A DNA stretch of 14,484 bases from Prevotella sp. (lineage in GTDB: Bacteria; Bacteroidota; Bacteroidia; Bacteroidales; Bacteroidaceae), in the NCBI GenBank assembly GCA_021636625.1, contig JAJWLX010000079.1, forward strand, positions 1 through 14,484. Reading direction: 5' to 3'. How positions within the stretch are numbered: position 1 is the stretch's first letter; each line of letters begins with the position of its first letter. This document shows positions 7,141-14,318 of this stretch, in pieces. The position numbers and the translations under genes were made by a program. Below the pieces are notes generated by a model, which saw nothing but the letters and a program-made list of their open reading frames with translations, had not been told where the DNA came from and did not search any database.

Positions 7141-8052
7141 ATGGCAGTACATAAGAAATTCAATAACGGCATAAGAAACAACGCCCTGGGCCGCGGACTC
7201 GACGCCCTCATCTCGACAGAGGGAGTACGTACTCAGGGCAGCAGCACCATCAACGAGATACCTCTCGATCAGATCGAGGCAAACCCAAACCAGCCACGAC
7301 GGGAGTTTGACGAAGAGGCGCTGCGCGAACTCGCCGATAGCATCAGTGCCATCGGTATCATCCAGCCTATTACCCTGCGACAGATTTCGGAAAACCGATT
7401 CCAAATTATTGCGGGAGAAAGACGATGGAGAGCTTCACAACTAGCTGGACTCATGGCAATACCTGCCTACATCCGCACCATCAGCGATGAAAACGTGATG
7501 GAGATGGCGCTCGTGGAGAACATCCAGCGCCAGGACCTCAACGCCATAGAGATTGCACTTGCATACGAACATCTTCTGGAAAACGAGGGAATGACTCAGG
7601 AAAAAATTTCCGAGCGTGTGGGCAAAAGCCGTGCTGCCATTGCCAACTATCTCCGACTCCTGAAGCTGCCGGCACAGGTGCAGATGGCACTCCAGAAGAA
7701 AGAAATCGATATGGGACATTGCAGAGCGCTCCTAGCACTCGACAGTCCGTCGCTTCAGATCAAGCTCTTCAAGGAAATCCAAAAGAACGGTTACTCCGTG
7801 AGAAAGGTGGAAGAGATGGTACAGCGACTGAAAAGCGGTGAAGACGTGGAAAGCGGCAAGAAAACCATCACTGCCAAGACACAGATACCCGAGGAATTCA
7901 CCATGCTTAGAGAAAAGCTCTCCAAATTCCTCAATACCAAGGTGCAATTCACCTGCTCTGCCAAGGGCAAGGGAAAAATCAGCATCCCATTCAGCAATGA
8001 AGAGGAACTGGAGCACATCATGAACGTTTTCGATAAACTGAAACAGGAATAA
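7141..8052 (+). CDS. parB: Chromosome partitioning protein ParB (Spo0J), CTP-dependent DNA clamp
   Basis: This 303-residue ParB loads at parS sites near the replication origin, binds CTP, slides as a clamp and stimulates ParA. After a basic N-terminus with the ALGRGLDALI motif common to chromosomal ParBs, the N-terminal domain carries PNQPRR, the CTP-binding GERRWRAS (92-99) and the ENIQRQDL box (126-133). The helix-turn-helix is at about 152-172 (TQEKISERVGKSRAAIANY), and the C-terminal region (about 250-303) should be the dimerisation domain. The frame is open further upstream to an ATG at 7012, but that would run through the parA 3' end in another frame and through the repeat. The ATG at 7141 fits the family N-terminus. 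Confidence 0.95.
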   Translation: MAVHKKFNNGIRNNALGRGLDALISTEGVRTQGSSTINEIPLDQIEANPNQPRREFDEEALRELADSISAIGIIQPITLRQISENRFQIIAGERRWRASQLAGLMAIPAYIRTISDENVMEMALVENIQRQDLNAIEIALAYEHLLENEGMTQEKISERVGKSRAAIANYLRLLKLPAQVQMALQKKEIDMGHCRALLALDSPSLQIKLFKEIQKNGYSVRKVEEMVQRLKSGEDVESGKKTITAKTQIPEEFTMLREKLSKFLNTKVQFTCSAKGKGKISIPFSNEEELEHIMNVFDKLKQE

Positions 8053-8094
8053 ATCTTGTTTTATATAGAAAGAAATAGATTATTTCGATAAACA

Positions 8095-8114
8095 GGAACA
8101 GCTTCATCTGTTCC
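8095..8114 (+). other. Small hairpin between parB and the DUF5683 gene
   Basis: GGAACAG (8095-8101) and CTGTTCC (8108-8114) form a perfect 7-bp stem with a 6-nt loop, followed by GAATAAG rather than a T-tract. It could be a weak terminator, a processing site or part of the leader of the next gene. The rest of the 87-nt gap is AT-rich with no TAnnTTTG box. Confidence 0.4.
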
Positions 8115-8139
8115 GAATAAGATATAGAAGAATAAAAAA

Positions 8140-8898
8140 GTGAATTTAAGATTATCACATATTTGCATTTCGGCTTTACTGCTGGCAACCTCGCTCCAAG
8201 TTTCGGCTCAGAAACAGAAGGCGAAGGCAGAAGTAGCCGTTCCTGACTTCGCTGCTGCCGACTCGGCAAAGATGGCGACAGAAGCGGCAAAGACTTCGGT
8301 TGATTCTGCCATCACAGCCAAGGACAGCATGAATCTGGCTAAACTCAACAGTTCGCTCAAGCCGATGCAGAAGAAGAAGCGCGATTGGACTACCTGGCGA
8401 CCAGATGCCAAGCGCGCCATGTGGCTTGCACTGGTTTTGCCCGGAGCAGGACAGATCTACAACCGCAAATACTGGAAACTACCTATTATATATGGTGGTT
8501 TCGTAGGCTGCGCTTACGCCATCACCTGGAACAACCAGATGTATCACGACTACTCGCAGGCCTACCTCGACATTATGGATGATGACCCGAACACGCAGAG
8601 CTACAACCAGTTTCTGCATTTGGGAGCCACAATCGATGCCTCTAACATAGAACGCTACAAGGAAATCTTCCGTAAGCGTAAAGACAAATTCCGCCGCTGG
8701 AGAGATATGGGAACCTTCGTGATGATTGGCATCTACGCCTTCTCCGTCATCGATGCGTATGTAGATGCATCGCTCTCAGAATTCGACATTTCCGACGACC
8801 TCAGCCTCAGAGTGGAGCCAGCCGTGCTCAATAACGGCAGATACAACAACCCGCTGCGTTCAGGCGCACTCGGACTGCAATGCTCACTCACATTCTAA
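8140..8898 (+). CDS. DUF5683 domain membrane protein of unknown function
   Basis: A 252-residue protein. A GTG start at 8140 is chosen because an in-frame TAG lies at 8125, the next in-frame ATG (8272) would remove the signal sequence, and the product from GTG begins with a good signal peptide (basic start, hydrophobic ISALLLATSL, cleavage likely after VSA near residue 23). An Ala/Lys-rich spacer runs to about residue 80. The DUF5683 core starts at W-R-P-D-A-K-R-A-M-W (86-95) and includes LPGAGQIYNRKYWKLPIIYGG, with likely membrane stretches at about 93-107, 115-132 and 190-208. The C-terminus ends in a phenylalanine-terminated LQCSLTF. The family has no known function that I can name. The gene sits between parB and mltD, suggesting an envelope role in growth or division. 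Confidence 0.85.
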   Translation: MNLRLSHICISALLLATSLQVSAQKQKAKAEVAVPDFAAADSAKMATEAAKTSVDSAITAKDSMNLAKLNSSLKPMQKKKRDWTTWRPDAKRAMWLALVLPGAGQIYNRKYWKLPIIYGGFVGCAYAITWNNQMYHDYSQAYLDIMDDDPNTQSYNQFLHLGATIDASNIERYKEIFRKRKDKFRRWRDMGTFVMIGIYAFSVIDAYVDASLSEFDISDDLSLRVEPAVLNNGRYNNPLRSGALGLQCSLTF

Positions 8899-8967
8899 AA
8901 GTAACCATCAGAAAACTAAACGAAAAAGAAGCATATAATTAAAATAGAAAACAATAGACATTAGATA

Positions 8968-10344
8968 ATGAAGAAAATAATCATCATGGCAGCAGCGATG
9001 CTGTTTAGCTGGCAGGGCATTCAAGCCCAAAACGACAATGCAGAAGACAATGACGATGTGATTACCGTAACCGACAAGGACGGTAAGCAGGAGGAAATCG
9101 AAGTTCCTGAAGGTTTGGAAGACAACCTCGACAGCCTTCTTCACCTCTACAATACACAGGCTTACATGATGGCCGACACCTCTTGCAAATACCGTGATGT
9201 GAATCCGGTTTTCGAAACACAGGTATATATCGACCGATTGAAGCGACTCCCTACACTTATTGAAATGCCATACAATGAGGTAGTACAGAAGTTCATCGAC
9301 CGCTACAGCGGCAAACTTCGTCGATCTGTAAGCTTCATGCTGGGTGCCAGCAACTTCTACATGCCTATCTTCGAAGAGGCATTGGAAGCATACAACCTGC
9401 CACTGGAGCTGAAATATCTGCCGGTTATCGAGTCGGCACTCAACCCCAAGGCTGTTTCCCGCGTAGGAGCCACAGGTCTCTGGCAGTTCATGCTGAGCAC
9501 AGGCAAGCGCTACGGTCTGGAGGTGAATACCCTCTACGATGAGCGCCGCGACCCAGTGAAAGCATCTTATGCCGCAGCCCACTACCTGCGCGATCTCTAT
9601 AAGATCTTCGACGACTGGAACCTCGTTATCGCAGCCTACAATTGCGGACCAGCCAAGGTAAACAAGGCAATCCACCGTGCCAAGGGCGAGACTGACTACT
9701 GGAAGATTTATCCATACCTGCCAAAGGAGACACGTGGATATGTACCAGCTTTCATCGCAGCCAACTATATTATGAACTATTACTGCGACCACAACATCTG
9801 TCCGATGGTAACCGAGTTGCCAACCAAGACAGACACCGTGGAAGTGAACCAGGATGTTCATATCGAGCAGATTGCCAAGGTTCTCAACATCGATGCCGAG
9901 CATCTTCGCAACCTGAACCCACAGTATCGCCGCGACATCATCAACGGCAGTCACAGGCCAATGCCAGTACGTCTGCCGGAATCACTCATCGGAGCCTTTA
10001 TCGACAATAGGGATTCCATCTTCAGTTACCGTGCTGATGAGCTTCTGCAGAAGCGTGATGTAGTAGAAGTCAACGACGATGAACCAAACTACAGCCGCTC
10101 CCGCAGCAGCCGTTCACGCAGCAGCGTATCATCTTCACGTAGCAGCCGAAGCAAGTCTTCACACAACAGCCGCGGCAAGAAGAGCAAGAGCAAGAACGCA
10201 AGAGGCAAGAGCGTAACCATCAAGAGCGGAGATACACTCTCGGAGATTGCTGCTCGCAACGGAACAACCGTGAAGAAGCTCAAGAAGCTGAACAAGATTT
10301 CGGGCAACAGTATTCGTGCCGGAAAGAAGATCAAAGTGAAATAA
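8968..10344 (+). CDS. mltD: Membrane-bound lytic murein transglycosylase D-like protein with LysM
   Basis: This 458-residue exported enzyme cleaves the MurNAc-GlcNAc bond of peptidoglycan to give 1,6-anhydroMurNAc ends. A signal peptide covers residues 1-20 (ends GIQAQ). The SLT/GH23 domain spans about 129-240, with catalytic Glu155 in the VIESALNPKA motif, the GATGLWQFM block and AAYNCGPAKV. A degenerate LysM-like segment lies at about 290-340, and a clear C-terminal LysM at 416-458 (SGDTLSEIA...LKKLN...IRAGKKI) binds glycan. Between them, about 376-413, is a Ser/Arg/Lys-rich linker of repeated SRS and SSRS units. No lipobox cysteine is seen, unlike E. coli MltD, so membrane anchoring is not supported. 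The gene lies 69 nt after the DUF5683 gene, with no promoter seen between them. Confidence 0.92.
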   Translation: MKKIIIMAAAMLFSWQGIQAQNDNAEDNDDVITVTDKDGKQEEIEVPEGLEDNLDSLLHLYNTQAYMMADTSCKYRDVNPVFETQVYIDRLKRLPTLIEMPYNEVVQKFIDRYSGKLRRSVSFMLGASNFYMPIFEEALEAYNLPLELKYLPVIESALNPKAVSRVGATGLWQFMLSTGKRYGLEVNTLYDERRDPVKASYAAAHYLRDLYKIFDDWNLVIAAYNCGPAKVNKAIHRAKGETDYWKIYPYLPKETRGYVPAFIAANYIMNYYCDHNICPMVTELPTKTDTVEVNQDVHIEQIAKVLNIDAEHLRNLNPQYRRDIINGSHRPMPVRLPESLIGAFIDNRDSIFSYRADELLQKRDVVEVNDDEPNYSRSRSSRSRSSVSSSRSSRSKSSHNSRGKKSKSKNARGKSVTIKSGDTLSEIAARNGTTVKKLKKLNKISGNSIRAGKKIKVK

Positions 10345-10352
10345 AATCTATA

Positions 10353-10388
10353 TACTGATGCCCACGCCCAGGATCGTGGGCTTCAGTA
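10353..10388 (+). terminator. Strong hairpin between mltD and rel
   Basis: TACTGA, T, GCCCACG (10353-10366) pairs with CGTGGGC, T, TCAGTA (10375-10388): 13 bp with one T.T mismatch and an 8-nt loop. It lies 8 nt after the mltD stop. It is not followed by a T-tract, so it may be a terminator of the type common in this phylum, an mRNA 3'-end stabiliser, or an attenuator before rel. Confidence 0.6.
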
Positions 10389-10413
10389 ATACATCATTAA
10401 TCATATTATAAAT

Positions 10414-10420
10414 AGGAGGG
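10414..10420 (+). promoter_or_regulatory. Strong Shine-Dalgarno sequence before rel
   Basis: AGGAGGG lies 7 nt upstream of the ATG at 10428. None of the other genes here has such a site, and Bacteroidota generally initiate without one. It supports the choice of the rel start. Confidence 0.7.
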
Positions 10421-10427
10421 TACAGCT

Positions 10428-12710
10428 ATGGATGACCAGAACTTGAAAGACCTAGAAAGAGAGCAGGCCGACAACAAACTGATCGGTGATGCCTTTCAGC
10501 ATTTACTCGACACCTACCTCAGCTCACGACACCGCAAGAAGGTAGATATCGTGACAAAAGCCTTCAACTTCGCCCGTCAGGCGCACAAGGGCGTGCGCCG
10601 ATTGTCTGGCGAACCGTATATCATGCACCCTATCGCCGTGGCACAGATTGCCTGTGAAGAAATGGGATTGGGCTCTACCAGCATCTGCGCAGCACTGCTC
10701 CATGATGTGGTAGAAGATACAGACTATACGGTAGAAGACATCTCCAACATCTTCGGTGCCAAGGTGGCACAGATTGTGGATGGACTCACAAAAATCAGTG
10801 GTGGCATCTTTGGAGACCAGGCTTCTGCACAGGCAGAAAACTTCAAGAAGTTGTTGCTCACCATGAGCGATGACATCCGAGTGATTCTCATCAAAATCTG
10901 CGACCGACTGCACAACATGCGCACCCTGGAATCGCAGCCAGCCAACAAACAATACAAGATTGCAGGCGAGACCTTATATATATATGCGCCACTCGCCAAC
11001 CGTCTCGGACTTAACAAAATCAAGACCGAACTGGAAAACCTCAGCTTCCGCTACGACCATCCACAGGAGTATGCCAACATTGAGCATAAGCTTGCAGATA
11101 CCGAATCGCAACGCGACACCCTCTTTGCACAATTCACTGCTCCTATCCGTGAGGAACTGGATAAGCTGGGTGTGGATTACAAGATCAAGGCACGTGTCAA
11201 GAGCCCTTATTCCATCTGGAACAAGATGCAGAACAAACACGTTTCCTTTGATGAAATCTACGATATTCTTGCAGTTCGCATCATCGTGACTCCAAAGAGC
11301 AGAACCAACGAGGTGAACGAATGCTTCAATGTCTATGTTGCCATCAGCAAGATATACAAGAGCCATCCCGACCGTCTGCGCGACTGGCTGAACCATCCGA
11401 AAGCTAACGGATACCAGGCTCTCCACGTTACCCTGATGAGTAAGCAGGGACGCTGGATAGAGGTACAGATTCGCTCCGACCGCATGGACGAGGTAGCAGA
11501 AAAGGGATTTGCAGCCCACTGGAAATACAAGGAGGGTGGCGAATATACTGAGGATGAAAACGAGTTGAACGACTGGCTGAGCACCATCAAGGAGATTCTG
11601 GACGATCCGCAGCCTGATGCGATGGACTTCCTCGACGCTATCAAGCTCAACCTCTATGCATCTGAAATCTTCGTCTTCACCCCGAAGGGAGAAATCATCA
11701 CAATGCCAGCCGGATGTACTGCACTCGACTTCGCCTTCCAGATACATACCTTCCTGGGAAGCCACTGCATCGGAGCCAAGGTAAACCACAAGCTGGTGCC
11801 TCTGAGCCACAAGCTGAACAGCGGCGACCAGGTGGAAATCCTCACATCCAAGAGTCAGCACGTGCAGCCTGCATGGGTGAACTTCGTAAGCACTGCCAAG
11901 GCAAAGAGCAAGATCATGGCGATATTACGCCGTGACTCCCGCGAAGTGCAGAAGAAGGGTGAGAGCATCCTCACCGAATGGCTGCAGAAAAACAACTTAG
12001 AGATGACCAACTCGGTAGTGGACAAGCTCTGCGAATTCCACAACATACAGAAGCGCGACAACTTCTTCCAGTCGCTGGGCGAGCACTGCATCCTGCTCGG
12101 AGAGAAAGACCTCGATGAGCTGCAGGGCAAGACCAAGAAGCAGAAACAATCATCGAGCTGGCGCGACTATATCCCATTCCTGGGCAAGAACAAGCAGAAA
12201 GAGGAAACGGGCGGCATCGTAAAGCCACAGGAACTCTTTGTGGTAGGCAAGGACTTCAACAAGAAGAAGCCGCTCATCCTGACCGAAGAAAACATCAATC
12301 AGTTTATCTTCCCTTCCTGCTGCCACGCCATTCCGGGCGACGACGTGATGGGATTCATCGATAACAAGAACCGCATCGAGATTCACAAGCGTTCGTGCAA
12401 TGTAGCTGCCAAGCTGAAATCAAGCTATGGCAACCGCATCGTGGATGCCAAGTGGGATATGCACAAGCAGATGCTCTTCGATGCAACCATCGAAATCAAG
12501 GGTATCGACCGCAAGGGCATGCTCCTCGATGTGAGCAAGATTATCAGCGACCAGCTGGGCATCAACATCCACAAGCTTACCATCAGCAGCGACAATGGTA
12601 TCTTCGACGGAACCATCGAACTTCGTATTCATGACCGTGATGAAGTGAAGATCATCATGGATAAGCTCAAGACGATTGAGGATCTGCAGGAAGTGCAGAG
12701 AATCTTATAA
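10428..12710 (+). CDS. Bifunctional (p)ppGpp synthetase/hydrolase (RelA/SpoT family)
   Basis: A 760-residue long RSH protein that makes ppGpp/pppGpp from ATP and GDP/GTP in starvation and can degrade it. The N-terminal HD hydrolase domain is intact: R and H in the RRLSGEPYIMHP segment, HDVVED at 92-97 and DRLHNMRT at 159-166, which are lost in synthetase-only RelA. The synthetase domain has RLRD at 316-319 and NGYQALH at 327-333; RLRD is the positively charged form found in bifunctional enzymes. The TGS domain is at about 413-475. A zinc-finger-like segment has Cys631, Cys632, His653 and Cys657, and a C-terminal ACT domain covers about 685-760. All domains expected for ribosome-linked regulation are present. 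The gene has its own strong Shine-Dalgarno and follows a hairpin, so its expression may be partly separate from mltD. Whether to call it rel, relA or spoT is a naming matter. Confidence 0.95.
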   Translation: MDDQNLKDLEREQADNKLIGDAFQHLLDTYLSSRHRKKVDIVTKAFNFARQAHKGVRRLSGEPYIMHPIAVAQIACEEMGLGSTSICAALLHDVVEDTDYTVEDISNIFGAKVAQIVDGLTKISGGIFGDQASAQAENFKKLLLTMSDDIRVILIKICDRLHNMRTLESQPANKQYKIAGETLYIYAPLANRLGLNKIKTELENLSFRYDHPQEYANIEHKLADTESQRDTLFAQFTAPIREELDKLGVDYKIKARVKSPYSIWNKMQNKHVSFDEIYDILAVRIIVTPKSRTNEVNECFNVYVAISKIYKSHPDRLRDWLNHPKANGYQALHVTLMSKQGRWIEVQIRSDRMDEVAEKGFAAHWKYKEGGEYTEDENELNDWLSTIKEILDDPQPDAMDFLDAIKLNLYASEIFVFTPKGEIITMPAGCTALDFAFQIHTFLGSHCIGAKVNHKLVPLSHKLNSGDQVEILTSKSQHVQPAWVNFVSTAKAKSKIMAILRRDSREVQKKGESILTEWLQKNNLEMTNSVVDKLCEFHNIQKRDNFFQSLGEHCILLGEKDLDELQGKTKKQKQSSSWRDYIPFLGKNKQKEETGGIVKPQELFVVGKDFNKKKPLILTEENINQFIFPSCCHAIPGDDVMGFIDNKNRIEIHKRSCNVAAKLKSSYGNRIVDAKWDMHKQMLFDATIEIKGIDRKGMLLDVSKIISDQLGINIHKLTISSDNGIFDGTIELRIHDRDEVKIIMDKLKTIEDLQEVQRIL

Positions 12711-12714
12711 TCTG

Positions 12715-12764
12715 AAAAGAACAGAGATGGTATCATCATCAAAAAAGAACAAAGATGATATCAT
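12715..12764 (+). repeat. Imperfect tandem duplication after rel, period 28
   Basis: A 22-nt segment beginning AAAAGAAC at 12715 is repeated at 12743 with two mismatches (AAAAGAACAGAGATGG then TATCAT, against AAAAGAACAAAGATGA then TATCAT). The second copy contains the 10-bp palindrome ATGATATCAT (12755-12764). It lies just after the rel stop and directly upstream of the terminator hairpin. Confidence 0.6.
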
Positions 12765-12766
12765 TT

Positions 12767-12810
12767 GAAATCTGGAGCTGGAAGCCTACTGCTTCCGGCT
12801 CCAGAATTTC
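12767..12810 (+). terminator. Terminator hairpin after rel
   Basis: TCTGGAGCTGGAAGC (12771-12785) and GCTTCCGGCTCCAGA (12791-12805) form a 15-bp stem with one G.T pair and a 5-nt loop. GAAA (12767-12770) and TTTC (12807-12810) extend it past a single bulged A. Only a short T-run follows, within the stem extension, but the stability and position 60 nt after rel make termination the best reading. The pectinesterase gene beyond it should therefore have its own promoter, although no TAnnTTTG box is visible. Confidence 0.75.
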
Positions 12811-12857
12811 ATCAAGCCAAATAAACTACAATCATTAAAACAAAAACAAACAAAACA

Positions 12858-13847
12858 ATGAAAAAGCTTTTTTTATCATTTCTGATGATGTTGGCTATGC
12901 TACCTCTGGCTGCAGCCAACAAGTACGACAATCCAGATACACTGGTCGTTTCACGAGATGGCACGGGCGAATTCCGCACCATTGACGAAGCCATCCAGGT
13001 ATGCCGTGCCTTTATGGAATACACCAAGGTAATCTATGTGAAAAAGGGCGTGTATAAGGAGAAACTCATCATCCCATCATGGCTCACCAACATCACGATC
13101 TGCGGAGAAGACCGCGACCAGACCATCATCACCTGGGATGACCATGCCAATATCCTGATGCCTATCGGCGGACTTGACTCAGATGCATCTGTCAAAGGCA
13201 AAAAGATGGGAACTTTCCGCACCTACACCCTCAAGGTAGCAGGTAGCTACATCACGCTGAAAGACATCACCATCGAAAATAATGCCGCAAAACTGGGACA
13301 AGCAGTCTCACTCCACATCGAGGGCGACCATGTGTTGGTACAGAACTGCCGTCTTCTGGGTAATCAGGATACCATTTATACCGGCAAGGCAGGCTCCCGC
13401 ATCGCCTTCTACGACTGCTACATCGAGGGAACCACCGATTTCATCTTCGGTCCTAGCTTGGCATGGTTTGAGAATTGTGAGATTCACAGCAAGGCAAACA
13501 GTTACATTACAGCCGCATCCAGCCCTGCTGGTCAGAAATACGGTTATGTCTTCAACAAGTGCAAGCTGACAGCTGATGCGGGGGTTGACAAGGTATATTT
13601 GGGTCGTCCTTGGCGCCCATACGCCAAGACCCTCTTCATGAATTGCGAGATGGGCAGCCACATCACACCTGCAGGTTGGGACAACTGGCGCAACCCGAAG
13701 AATGAAGAAACTGCCGAGTACAGCGAATACAAGAACTATGGTCCAGGTGCATCCACCAAGGGCAGAGTAACCTGGAGCCACCAGCTCAGCAAGAAAGAAG
13801 CCAGCAAGATTACCATCGCCGAGGTTTTCGGCGAAGAATGCTGGTAA
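12858..13847 (+). CDS. Secreted pectinesterase (CE8 pectin methylesterase)
   Basis: This 329-residue enzyme removes methyl esters from homogalacturonan, preparing pectin for lyases and hydrolases. A Sec signal peptide covers about residues 1-20 (MKKLFLSFLMMLAMLPLAAA) with no lipobox cysteine, so the product should be periplasmic or released. The mature protein opens with the family sequence VVSRDGTGEFRTIDEAI. The right-handed beta-helix core carries the active-site signatures NQDTIYTG (Gln170, Asp171), GTTDFIFG (Asp194) and LGRPW (Arg250), so it should be active. It stands apart from the housekeeping genes around it: a strong hairpin separates it from rel, and no SusC/D pair, lyase or glycan sensor is next to it. 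Its leader is A-rich with no recognisable promoter. The next gene, merR, is convergent. Confidence 0.93.
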   Translation: MKKLFLSFLMMLAMLPLAAANKYDNPDTLVVSRDGTGEFRTIDEAIQVCRAFMEYTKVIYVKKGVYKEKLIIPSWLTNITICGEDRDQTIITWDDHANILMPIGGLDSDASVKGKKMGTFRTYTLKVAGSYITLKDITIENNAAKLGQAVSLHIEGDHVLVQNCRLLGNQDTIYTGKAGSRIAFYDCYIEGTTDFIFGPSLAWFENCEIHSKANSYITAASSPAGQKYGYVFNKCKLTADAGVDKVYLGRPWRPYAKTLFMNCEMGSHITPAGWDNWRNPKNEETAEYSEYKNYGPGASTKGRVTWSHQLSKKEASKITIAEVFGEECW

Positions 13848-13870
13848 TCCCCTACACTTTACTAATCATA

Positions 13871-13905
13871 AAGTTCAAAGCTCAATGTTCCAAGTTCAAA
13901 GTATT
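13871..13905 (+). repeat. Heptamer repeat element, copy C (pectinesterase-merR gap)
   Basis: Five 7-nt units stand in exact register over 35 nt: AAGTTCA, AAGCTCA, ATGTTCC, AAGTTCA, AAGTATT. It begins 23 nt after the pectinesterase stop and overlaps the last two bases of the merR stop codon on the other strand. Its 18-mer GTTCCAAGTTCAAAGTAT (13887-13904) is identical to the minus-strand 18-mer in copy A. A weak 6-bp hairpin ACTTTA/TAAAGT (13856-13874) overlaps its start. Confidence 0.85.
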
Positions 13906-14251
13906 AAACCAGTCCGTCTAGCTGTTTCTTGAGTTCCTTGAGCTGATCTCTTACAGAAATGAGGGTGTCGAGAACGTCAGACGATTTCTCGGCACCCGTT
14001 CTGTTTTGACTCAGATACTTACGTGCCGCAGCAATCTTGAATCCCTTCACCTTGATCAGATTATAGATGAGTTTCACCTGCTCAATATCCTTGTCAGAAT
14101 ATTGACGCACCTTGTTCACACCCACCTTAGGTCTGAGGAAAGGAAACTCCTTTTCCCAATAACGGAGAGTTGACTCCGTTACACCCACTTCCTCAGCCAC
14201 TTCCTTGATGGAATAGTACAATTTTACGTTTTTATCTGTATTTAAAGCCAT
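13904..14251 (-). CDS. Short MerR-family transcriptional regulator
   Basis: A 115-residue DNA-binding protein. The winged helix-turn-helix occupies about residues 12-80: YYSIKEVAEEVGVTESTLRYWEKEF gives helices 1-2, and the KVRQYSDKDIEQVKLI wing and helix follow. The LRYWEKEFP sequence is typical of the MerR branch without metal ligands. A short C-terminal helix (about 93-115, VLDTLISVRDQLKELKKQL) fits the antiparallel coiled-coil dimer interface. There is no effector domain and no Cys. The ATG at 14251 is preferred; a TTG seven codons upstream is possible but less likely. The gene is divergent from alaS, and its promoter lies on the same DNA as the alaS promoter, so it may regulate itself and alaS. 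That role is inference from position only. Confidence 0.88.
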   Translation of the reverse strand: MALNTDKNVKLYYSIKEVAEEVGVTESTLRYWEKEFPFLRPKVGVNKVRQYSDKDIEQVKLIYNLIKVKGFKIAAARKYLSQNRTGAEKSSDVLDTLISVRDQLKELKKQLDGLV

Positions 14252-14287
14252 TTTTCCAAACTTTAATTTCAAAAATAATTAATTTTG

Positions 14288-14318
14288 TTGCAAAATTAAG
14301 CAATTCTTCTTATCTTTG
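14288..14318 (+). promoter_or_regulatory. Promoter for alaS
   Basis: The -33 TTG (14288-14290) and a perfect -7 box TATCTTTG (14311-14318) are separated by 20 bases. The start should be near 14325, giving a leader of about 107 nt. The -7 box runs into the palindrome CTTTGCAAAG (14314-14323), whose other half supplies the -33 element of the minus-strand promoter. Confidence 0.78.

Noticed and set aside
6161..8139. parS centromere site near parAB
   Set aside because: I looked for the TGTTTCACGTGAAACA-type palindrome here and in the rest of the window and found none. Isolated CACGTG cores (for example in mltD and rel) lack the flanks.
8908..9954. Long minus-strand open frame (348 codons) opposite mltD
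   Set aside because: It lies wholly antisense to a well-identified gene, its translation resembles no family I know, and it has Cys/Val/His-rich composition typical of reverse-frame shadows.
10974..11861. Minus-strand open frame of 295 codons opposite rel
   Set aside because: Antisense shadow of conserved RSH coding sequence, with no promoter and no recognisable motif.
12753..12769. Near-match to a -7 box (CATTTG) before the pectinesterase gene
   Set aside because: The bases before TTTG are ATCA, not TAnn, and the site lies upstream of the terminator hairpin, so it would not drive the gene.
14252..14272. TTG start adding seven residues to the MerR-family protein
   Set aside because: It is possible, but the ATG at 14251 is a better start codon, and the predicted transcript begins near 14284, so either fits. 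The added residues match no family feature.
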